Position numbers and translations under genes: made by a program
The notes under the pieces: model-generated
Database searches by the model: none
What the model saw: only the letters and a program-made list of their open reading frames with translations
What the model was told of the DNA's origin: nothing
Part shown: positions 56,139 to 64,000 of the stretch, piece by piece
Layout of the letters: every line of letters starts with the position of its first letter
Position numbering within the stretch: the first letter of the stretch is position 1
Origin: Ampullaceana balthica
Taxonomy: Eukaryota; Mollusca; Gastropoda; Lymnaeidae
Reading direction: 5' to 3'
NCBI GenBank assembly: GCA_944989445.1
Contig: CALYLW010001404.1
Coordinates: 42,501-106,500, forward strand
Length of the DNA stretch: 64,000 bases

Positions 56139-57265
56139 ATATAATATAGCAACGAGACTTAACAAGCACACATTTACATTTTAAAGTTCTTTTTTGTCCC
56201 TAGATATACATCTGGAAAGGTTTTTGAGTACACCATTAAAGTTAATTTTGCGCAACAAGTCTGCCTCAATCATCAGCAAAGATAAGGAATCAAGCCTTTC
56301 TTGTTTCATTGTCTATCTTACTTGTATTTTTTATACGCTTTAACCAAGAAAAGGAGCGCTCATTTGAACAGTTTGTAACCATTAATGTTAAAATAATGCG
56401 CACGTCGATTTCTACATTTGGAGAAGCACACTAAATGTTGTTTCTAACTATTACTATTTTATAATTCTGAATGACTGAACGTGTTGTTTTTCAGAGTTTG
56501 ATGCACGAAACTTGTGGGGAATATATGAGTGGAACTGTTGCAGTTCAGTATATAAATTAAGTTTAGATTTTCAGGATAAGGATTTATTAGTCCTTCAAAA
56601 CACTCTAGGTGTTTGTGGAGCGTCGACCAAACAAGAAAATCGAACTGCTATATATCATTATACACTGTCCTCGTCTACACATCTCTGTCTTAAGTTTGTC
56701 AACAGACAATGGCTTAGAAAGCAGATATACGAAAGTTGTCTCTGGTATTCAGAGATACCGCAGGGGCATCACCATCAATGACCTCTGTCTTTCTTTTACG
56801 ATTACAGGTCAAAGTTGACTTATAATTCACACCTCATTGTGTTATTTCTTTTGCAGCTTTTTCAGATCTTTAAATTCATTCCTAGATTCATGCTAGTGAA
56901 GAATACACATTAATTCACGTTTTCAAGTTCACGTGCTCATTTCGTAGAATAAAAATTACTCAAACAAATTGTGCAATTAAAACAATAAATTTGAGCTTTA
57001 TTTTAAACTAACACGACAATAGACGTTGTTGGTTAATGCCTTCATCAGTACAATAACATAAAATAGGTACTTACACTTACATATACTTAAATTCTTTTAA
57101 AAATATTATATCATAAAATAATTTAAAATATTTATGTAAAATAAAATGAAAGGAAAAATAAAAACAAACAAGGACACAGGATATACGAAAAAGGAAGAAG
57201 TATTTACTTTGAGAACATCTTGAGCAAAGGGATACAAATTACGTCTCCTCAAATTCCAAATAATT
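56139..57265. other. No gene recognised; dispersed repeat end at 56980-57050
   Basis: AT-rich. The minus strand at about 57050-56980 reads TACTGATGAAGGCATTAACC then AAATAAAG and TTTATTGTTTT, a relative of 17618-17690. Short plus-strand frames at 56512-56818 overlap each other and show no domain. Confidence 0.5.
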
Positions 57266-57416
57266 TCATAGCAGGTATAAGTGATACAGTTCATAGCAGG
57301 TATAAGTGATACAGTTCATAGCAGTTATGGGTGATACAGTTCATATCAGGTATAGGTGATACACTTCATAGCAGGTATAGGTGATACAATTCATAGCAGG
57401 TATAGATAATACAGTT
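57266..57416. repeat. 25 bp tandem repeat, 6 copies
   Basis: TTCATAGCAGGTATAAGTGA then TACAG with single-base changes (GTTATGG, ATATCAGG, ATACACTTC, TAGATAAT). Confidence 0.95.
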
Positions 57417-57684
57417 CGCCAAAAATCATTTTACATGTACAAGGTAACAAATATAATATTATTCCGTTGAATTTTATAGCTCTCCATATTCTACATAAGA
57501 TAAAATTAGTTCGGCTGTGTAATATGTTTAAATTGAAAATCATAAAGTAGACGTTGTAGAATTTCATTCAAACAAAAAATGAATCAGATTAAATTTCTGA
57601 AATAAGGGTAATAAGTTTATAGCCGATGGTCTTAAAACAATGGAAAGTAGAGGCCCAACATGTTTTAATACTTTTTCATGGAGG

Positions 57685-57851
57685 GAAAGTATACAGTTGC
57701 TCAAGAAAGTATACAGGTGCTCAAGAAAGTATACAGGTACTCAAGAAAGTATACAGGTGCTCAAGAAAGTATGCAGGTGCTCAAGAAAGTATACAAATGC
57801 TCAAGAAAGTATACAGGTGCTCAAGAAAGTATACAGGTGCTCAAGAAAGTT
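57685..57851. repeat. 20 bp minisatellite, left block, about 8 copies
   Basis: Unit AGGTGCTCAAGAAAGTATAC. Same unit, phase and orientation as 58474-59304; the two blocks are separated only by a LINE fragment. Confidence 0.98.
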
Positions 57852-58473
57852 GTTCGTTCGTCCGTCGATACGACGAGGACCACTCTAGTCATCCGAGGGT
57901 TGTCTGTGCGTGCGCAGATGGCTGATTAGGCCGATCCTTGCACGGAAGGTTCGGGAACAGAAGGGACAAGGGACGAGTGTGACATCTCCTGGAGGGTTAA
58001 CAGCATGGGCCTTTCGGGCTTGTCTCTTCTTTTCTGCGGCGGTGATCCGGTTTGCCTCGCATGACCTGGCACCTTCGGAATGGAAGAGCGCCAATTGGGT
58101 CGGTCCATTGCAGCTCGAGCCCACGTGTCTGGATTGATAGCAAACGCTTTCATTGAAGCTTTTAGTGTGTCTTTGAAGCGTTTCTTTTGCCCACCGTGGG
58201 ACCGCTGGCCATACTGGAGCTCACCATAGAAGATTCTCTTTGGCAGTCTCTCGTCTGGCATTCGGACAACGTGCCCTGCTCAGCGAAGCTGGGTCTGCAT
58301 CAGGAGGGTGAAGATGCTGGGCAGACCTGCCTTGGTCAGTACCACTGTGTCTGGAATTTTGTTCTGCCACTTTATGCCGAGAATCTTCCTGAGGCTTGTT
58401 ATATGAAAGTGGTTAAGCTTTCTTGCATGGCGCTGATAAACAGTCCAAGTTTCCCAAACATATAGCATATAGC
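57852..58473 (-). mobile_element. Second LINE family: polymerase C-terminus with C2H2 finger, inserted in minisatellite
   Basis: On the minus strand from 58473: WETWTVYQRHARKLNHFH, LRKILGIKWQ and LMQTQLR, then a TGA in place of a conserved Trp, AGHVVRMPDERLPKRIFYGE and GGQKKRFKDTLKAS, a frameshift near 58050, and finally CPFCSRTFRARIGLISHLRT, a C2H2 zinc finger. This is the recognisable end of a widespread animal LINE polymerase. A GACGGACGAACGAACAA tail meets the minisatellite at 57851. The gene is 5' truncated, with a nonsense codon and a frameshift. Confidence 0.9.
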
Positions 58474-59304
58474 AGCTCAAGAAAGTATACAGTTGCTCAA
58501 GAAAGTATACATGTGCTCAAGAAAGTATAAAGGTGCTCAAGAAAGTATACAGGTGCTCAAGAAAGTATACAGGTGCTCAAGAAAGTATACAGGTGCTCAA
58601 GAAAGTATACAGGTGCTCAAGAAAGTATACAGGTGCTCAAGAAAGTATACAGGTGCTCAAGAAAGTATACAGGTGCTCAAGAAAGTATACAGGTGCTCAA
58701 GAAAGTATACAGGTGCTCAAGAAAGTATACAGGTGCTCAAGAAAGTATAAAGGTGCTCAAGAAAGTATACAGGTGCTCAAGAAAGTATACAGGTGCTCAA
58801 GAAAGTATACAGGTGCTCAAGAAAGTATACAGGTGCTCAAGAATGTATACAGGGGCTCAAGAAAGTATACAGGTGCTCAAGAAAGTATACAGGTGCTCAA
58901 GAAAGTATACAGGTGCTCAAGAAAGTATACAGCTGCTCAAGAAAGTATAAGGGTGCTCAAGAAAGTATACAGGTGCTCAAGAAAGTATACATGTGCTCAA
59001 GAAAGTATACAGTTGCTCAAGAAAGTATACAGGTGCTCAAGAAAGTATACAGGTGCTCAAGAAAGTATACAGGTGCTCAAGAAAGTATACAGGTGCTCAA
59101 GAAAGTATACAGGTGCTCAAGAAAGTATACAGGTACTCAAGAAAGTATACAGGTGCTCTAGAATGTATACAGGGGCTCAAGAAAGTATACAGGTGCTCAA
59201 GAAGTATACAGGTGCTCAAGAAAGTATACAGGTGCTCAAGAAAGTATACAGCTGCTCAAGAAAGTATAAAAGTGCTCAAGAAAGTATACAGGTGCTCAAG
59301 AAAG
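58474..59304. repeat. 20 bp minisatellite, right block, about 41 copies
   Basis: Unit AGGTGCTCAAGAAAGTATAC. Variants (ATGTGC, AGTTGC, AGCTGC, AGGGGC, AAAGGTGC) recur in the same order at two places (about 58830-58950 and 59150-59260), showing block duplication within the array. Open frames of 82-261 codons are repeat translations: three 20 base units make 60 bases, so all frames stay open. Confidence 0.98.
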
Positions 59305-60925
59305 ACTCAAAGACATAAATCTCAATGTCTAATCTCGTTCAAATTGTTGTTAAACCAGATTTGTTTACACGCGGTTCAAACTGAAACGAACTTTATATTT
59401 TAGTACACTAGAACGTTGTTACGCATTCTTTTTCATGGCCATACATCATTCGGAAGTTCTAATAGCTGTTAAGGGCAAGGCATTTAACAGACTTCAGGAA
59501 ACCAAATAGTGAATATTTCCCAAACCCATTTTGAGAACAGAGGCTTAACACACTAACACACACAGTCACAATGAATTCTCTTTTTTAAAATATTTTTTTA
59601 ATATTTAATTTTTTTAAATGTTAATATTTGAAACATTTACCATCTGGATACATGCACTGCACTCTATCAGAAGCCAATGATGCCAGAAATTATTTACAAA
59701 CGTATAGTGCTAAAAATGCCTACGAAGCCACTCATATAGAAAAAAGAATTCTTTAAAATTTGCTAGTATTGTATGTGGAGACCTTGGCATTTCCATCTAA
59801 CCTTCCAGTCAAAGAACGAGAGAGAAAATTTTTGGCGATCAAAGTAAATATGTAGCCATGTTATTTACAAAAACAGTTGAGAGGAAAATTGTATTCTTCA
59901 TAATATGACTTTACTGTAGAAATTCATGTCAGGTTTTGAAATTTACATACTTTGGAAAGCGGATATGAATTTTTCATACACCAGATAATCTACTGGACTT
60001 CAAAATGTTCACTTCAAATTAGATCATTCCTATTCCAGGTATCTCACACGACATTGTCAAGCAATGAGTATTTACATCGCGGTAAAAAAATAAATTAATG
60101 AATCCAAGTCCACTTTATTCAAGTTTATTAGGATATTAAGGCTTGAAGTTACCCTAATATAATATCATTAATTCTAACGTTGCTTACAACTGTCATAGGT
60201 AATACCAGCTTTGAGAGAAGATTCTCTAAAATTAAGTTAATGAAAAATTAAGCCCGATCAATAATGAATACACCAATATTGACTAATCTATAGCTATTTT
60301 GGCTATTGAGCATGGAATGGATAACAATATTCATACATTAAAGATTGCGTCATGGGGAAAAGTTGAAAACTGCATTTTATTCAAGAAATGAGAGCTTTTC
60401 TATTTATTTCTAATACTAAAAAATATATTGTGTTCTTATTATTTCTTTCTAATACAAATTATATTTTCGCTATAGCACGAACCCATTTTTTTTCCGGGAA
60501 ATAGAGTGGGCGGCAAACCTGGGTTCTGCCCCGGGCGGCACATACCCACTCTACGTCACTAATATTGAATCGTATGAGGAAGAATTTTTCAAGCTTGATG
60601 TTAATTTAAGACAAGTGTCTTTTCTAAACAGCAAAAAAAAACTTATTCAATCTGGTGGATTGAGGTGGACACAAGAATAATGCGACATCGGAAAACGCTG
60701 GAGAACTTGCAAGCGACGCAGGACTTTCAGCGGAAGAATAAAATTATGAAGAACGTATTGTGACTGACAGATGCCAATACTTTCTTCTACTACTAAAAAC
60801 AAACAGAAGAATTGGATTTCGGCTGGACATTAAAATCCGATACAGTTGTCAATGCTATGCGTCCATATTATATTTTGAACATTTCTCAAACATACATCCA
60901 TGGCCACGAATGTTTCACGGCAACT
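59305..60925. other. No gene recognised; possible transposon end at 60490-60556
   Basis: AT-rich. CCGGGAAATAGAGTGGGC then GGGCGGCACATACCCACTCTACGTCACT forms a loosely inverted, GC-rich patch (60498-60560) like a DNA-transposon terminus. Nothing else is supported. Confidence 0.45.
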
Positions 60926-61203
60926 GAAGTGCTGCTCGGTAACCGAATGAAGTGCTGCTCGGTAACCGAATGAAGTGCTGCTCGGTAACCGAATGAAGTG
61001 CTGCTCGGTAACCGAATGAAGTGCTGCTCGGTAACCGAATGAAGTGCTGCTCGGTAACCGAATGAAGTGCTGCTCGGTAACCGAATGAAGTGCTGCTCGG
61101 TAACCGAATGAAGTGCTGCTCGGTAACCGAATGAAGTGCTGCTCGGTAACCGAATGAAGTGCTGCTCGGTAACCGAATGAAGTGCTGCTCGGTAACCGAA
61201 TGA
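60926..61203. repeat. 23 bp tandem repeat, 12 identical copies
   Basis: GAAGTGCTGCTCGGTAACCG then AAT repeats 12 times with no change, which indicates very recent expansion. Stop-free minus-strand frames of 102 and 126 codons over it are repeat translations. Confidence 0.98.
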
Positions 61204-61357
61204 AGTTCAATCGGAAATTCCATCGGATCAGTTTTGTTTTATTCTTATTTATGGAGACGACACATTTCCGATTCCTCGGATTTCAAGTTAAATTTGTTCA
61301 TGATTGCTGTTTCAAATGCAAGCAGTGAAGGAATGTTGATCGTATTGAAGATTAATT

Positions 61358-61510
61358 CAGGGGAGGATTAAGATTGCACGGGGCCCCTGGCTGCAATCCC
61401 ATCTGTGGCCCAGTCCAGTCACCTTATTGTACAATATAATAAGTTTGGGGCCCTTAAATCATTTGGGGCCCCTGGCTTTAGCCCAATCAACACCCCCTTA
61501 ATCCTCCATA
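61358..61510. mobile_element. Short relative of the 6628-7218 hAT-like element
   Basis: Starts CAGGGGAGGATTAAGATTGC and ends CTTAATCCTCCATAG, the reverse orientation of 6628-7218, with the same GCACGGGGCCCCTGGCTGCA and GGGGCCCCTGGCTTTAGCCC blocks and most of the interior missing. Flanks GATTAATT (61350-61357) and GCTTAATT (61512-61519) match at 7 of 8 bases, allowing one base of uncertainty in the right end. Confidence 0.75.
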
Positions 61511-61726
61511 GGCTTAATTTGTAATATTTTTGTTGTTCTACACGAAATGATCGTAACATTCTCAGCGTTGCTCTTCTAAACAACTGATAGGAAATATTAG
61601 AAAAAAATTCGATATGGATTACGTCATTTACCAGTTGGTGACCGTGAAATCAAGAAAATAAATCTTTAGTGGACTTTATAAACAAGTCTAGTTTGTCGAG
61701 TGGCATGTGCGCTCGGCTGGCGTACC

Positions 61727-62200
61727 TGTTGCGTTCTGGGTTCTGGATAAAAGAAGACTAAGTCTCGACTCTTGTTCACGTATACGTCAAGCCTTTATTA
61801 TTCCTCAATTTATGTACAGCATCTGATTCAGGTACATGACGTACTCCATTCAACAATGTCCACTCACTCCTACCAGTGCATACATGGACCCTCTGTCCCT
61901 AATACGCTGGACACTCGAGCCACCTCGATGTGTCACCAGCTATAACAGAGCCAACGCTCTATACTAAATGTCTAGCCCTAACAAGGACTATGGACCTCTG
62001 CACTGGTCTGTCTTCATACGTCTCTCTGTCTCACACACACTATTTATCCACGACACGGCTCTCTAACTTGCATACCGGGTGAATACAATTAACATCATTA
62101 TTCACAAGTGAACTCTTGTCACGCACGCCTTGAGCCGACTCACACACTGGCTCACAACAATCTCACAACAATCATTCGCAGTGATTCTCATACCCTGACA
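61727..62200 (-). repeat. 3' LTR, 474 bp
   Basis: On the minus strand it starts TGTCAGGGTATGAGAATC and ends GAACGCAACA, so TGT...ACA ends are present. A TATA-like GGATAAATAGTG lies near 62049-62038 and a poly(A) signal AATAAA at 61799-61794, giving a standard U3-R-U5 order. The polypurine tract abuts its start exactly. No stop-free coding is present; the plus-strand frame 62108-62335 is a shadow. Confidence 0.88.
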
Positions 62201-62215
62201 TATCCCCCCTCTTCC
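62201..62215 (-). other. Polypurine tract
   Basis: GGAAGAGGGGGGATA on the minus strand directly before TGTCAGGG; the plus-strand primer site for reverse transcription. A second purine-rich run lies at about 63722-63743 (minus AGGGGATAGAGGGGAGAC) closer to the coding end. Confidence 0.8.
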
Positions 62216-63802
62216 GTTAGATTCTACTTACGAGTAGAATCTCACAATACAACAAAGACAGGGCATGGAATCACTGCACATTATAAATACATTAATATAA
62301 TACATCATGAATTAATATCTTTAAAAATAATTTAGTATATACAACACAGAGGAAAAGAAATCAATTTGGTCGTACTTGTATACGACTCCAATAACCCGCA
62401 AAGTCATTCGAGAAGGACAGCCGTCCTACTACCACACATGGATTACATATTCTATATATACATCAATGCAATAAAAAATAATATATACATGTGAAGTCTT
62501 AATGCATCTCATTATCAATAATAATTAATCTATATATAAATACACAATTTACAATCTTGGAAAAAACGACACAAGAAACTTTCTAGCACATAAGAACGTG
62601 TCCACATCATGTGGCATATTACGGAGCAATCACTGCTCACTTAATTACTTTTTTTAATAACACCTGTGTTATTAAGCTCTCTTATCCCTCCATAGGCACA
62701 ATTCTAAATCTATGTATATAAATACAGCCCATCGCTCCTGCCACACAGGAACTTGGTTAATTGATAAACAAAAACTGCCCATCACTCCTGCCGCACAGGA
62801 CGTAGTTAATTATATAACAGAGGGAGCCTATCTCCCATGCCATACAGGTCTGACTTCACCAACCTACTACTCGTACGTTATCATTATCTTTAATCTCATA
62901 GAACAACCTTCGACATCCTCCTGGTCATAGCACTACAACATATTTATTACCCAACAATTGACCATTTTTACGCTAGATTGTTTTCTATTTACCAACTGAC
63001 TCTACTGGTTCCTCATATAAATTCCTTAAGATATTTATTCCAGGATTACCTCCAGCATGAGATAATGTTATAGGGATAACTACTTATCCAAACTATAGAC
63101 ATTTCAGCCTGATTGTATTTAACCCATTACAATCAATTATATAACAATCATGTGCATATAGTAGTCGTAATCAACATAATTCATCATAATACTCATAATC
63201 ATGAACAAAATCATTATCATCATATCTCATAATTTCATAAATATATATATATATATATAAATAATTACATCTCCTTATAATGAAATTTTGCCCGAGGTCA
63301 CCCGGAGCCAAAAATTATAATAAAAAACATCAGCACGAAAATACAACCATCTCATATTTATTTACAACCATCCGTAAGTACTAACTAACATAAGTACATA
63401 ATCGCTATGAAACCTTACAATCATGTTCATATAATAATAATACTGGCCCGAGGTGACTCAGACCTCAATTTCTACCCAAATTAGTCCCCATGAACAAGCA
63501 ACTCTACTTGTTTTTCGACCTTCGTGACTCGGCCGAATCATAAACCTGTCCTGCGAGTCCTTGTCGGTCATGGTTTGATTTCTGCTCAGTAATTATGATT
63601 GACATTACCATATCTGTCATGATCCTATGATGTTATATCGTAGTTTGTCTGTGTCAACAACCATCTACCCGGCCGCCCTTGTCACAACTTTTAAATTTTT
63701 CTTGACCTCTCAATTTCCACTTTGTCTCCCCTCTATCCCCTGGTCGCCGTAACTCGACCGAATTTTGATGTAAATACCTAACCAATCAGCTGCCATATCT
63801 GC
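62216..63802 (-). other. Non-coding region between pol and 3' LTR
   Basis: AT-rich, without an open frame above 60 codons on the minus strand and with no zinc-binding or DDE integrase motif. Contains a (TA)n run (63241-63259) and two copies of a CCCGAGGTSAC phrase (63291 and 63447). Whether it is a long 3' UTR or a decayed envelope or integrase region cannot be told from this window. Confidence 0.6.
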
Positions 63803-64000
63803 TTATTGCCGAGATAAAAAATCTGCAATAATGTTATCTTCACCTTTAATGTATTCCACGTTGAAATCGTATTCCTGTAACATCAAAGACCACCTGGAAA
63901 CTCTTGAATTTTCAAATTTAGTCGTATTCAAATATTTTAACGCTTGGTGGTCACACTGGAGCGTAAATCTTGCCCCCATTAAATAGTAGGATAATTTCTG
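63803..64000 (-). CDS. Ty3/gypsy pol C-terminus: RNase H domain (partial)
   Basis: The last 65 codons of a pol polyprotein; the 5' part lies beyond the window. The frame starts QKLSYYLMGARFTLQCDHQA and carries ALKYLN, SRWSLMLQEYDF, VEYIKGEDN and ADFLSRQ, followed directly by TAA (63805-63803). These match the second half of the retrotransposon RNase H, ending in the usual N..AD.LSR motif. In most gypsy elements the protein continues into integrase; here it stops two residues after LSR. No frame damage is visible. Confidence 0.93.
   Translation of the reverse strand, partial: QKLSYYLMGARFTLQCDHQALKYLNTTKFENSRVSRWSLMLQEYDFNVEYIKGEDNIIADFLSRQ

Larger units (their letters stand above)
61727..64000 (-). 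mobile_element. Ty3/gypsy LTR retrotransposon, 3' half (runs off the window)
   Basis: Read on the minus strand: RNase H coding end (64000-63803), about 1.6 kb without open frames, a polypurine tract GGAAGAGGGGGGATA (62215-62201) and the 3' LTR (62200-61727). The flank GTACC (61722-61726) is the expected position of the target duplication; the other flank lies outside. No integrase frame follows RNase H, which suggests integrase lies upstream, as in Gmr1-like elements, or has been lost. Confidence 0.85.

Noticed and set aside
58533..59318. 261-codon plus-strand open frame
   Set aside because: It is the 20 bp minisatellite read through; all plus frames are open and the translation is a 20-residue repeat without composition expected of a protein.
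60830..61223. Minus-strand frames of 102 and 126 codons
   Set aside because: Translations of 12 identical 23 bp repeats; two frames are open at once, and flanking residues show no domain.

Overview
The window looks like non-coding nuclear DNA of an animal, most likely a gastropod mollusc. It is AT-rich, has no dense coding, and carries many families of tandem repeats plus decayed LINEs, hAT and Harbinger-like DNA transposons, tRNA-derived SINEs and a Ty3/gypsy LTR element. The gastropod suggestion rests mainly on an intact non-autonomous element at 17278-17595. It matches what I remember of the SPIN hAT family, which has been reported from a pond snail. No database was searched. No complete host protein-coding gene could be supported. 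The best host signals are one promoter/first-exon candidate (13430-13690) and three weak exon-like open frames (1866-2102, 3979-4206, 27447-27743).

Layout. 1-9 kb: many short tandem arrays, including a (TAC)n-bearing minisatellite at 1277-1776, a 591 bp hAT-like element with an exact 8 bp target duplication (6628-7218) and a 24 bp stem hairpin (8544-8610). 9.5-11.74 kb: a satellite of about 43 copies of a 52 bp unit. 12-17 kb: small minisatellites and an (AT)n tract. 17.3 kb: the SPIN-like element. 19.7-20.25 kb: a long-inverted-repeat element whose relatives recur at 5.5 kb and, as two tandem copies, at 33-34.4 kb. 26.2-46.2 kb: at least six fragments of one LINE family in both orientations. 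One is split by a 421 bp element with a TTA duplication. A second member of that element family (32.4-35.4 kb) appears itself to be split by nested repeats, one of which holds a SINE. 44.8-45.4 kb: a broken hAT transposase. 47-55.4 kb: three tandem copies of a roughly 1.9 kb segment, each preceded by a 34 bp minisatellite that grows from about 10 to 18 to 67 copies. 55.5-56.1 kb: a candidate solo LTR. 57.7-59.3 kb: a 20 bp minisatellite interrupted by the 3' end of a second LINE with a C-terminal zinc finger. 60.9-61.2 kb: twelve identical 23 bp repeats. 61.7-64 kb: the 3' half of an LTR retrotransposon on the minus strand, in which RNase H is the last coding domain before the polypurine tract and LTR.

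No genes act together as a pathway here. The interest lies in nested and tandem genome architecture and in one probable horizontally transferred transposon family. I did not find a convincing undescribed biological system.
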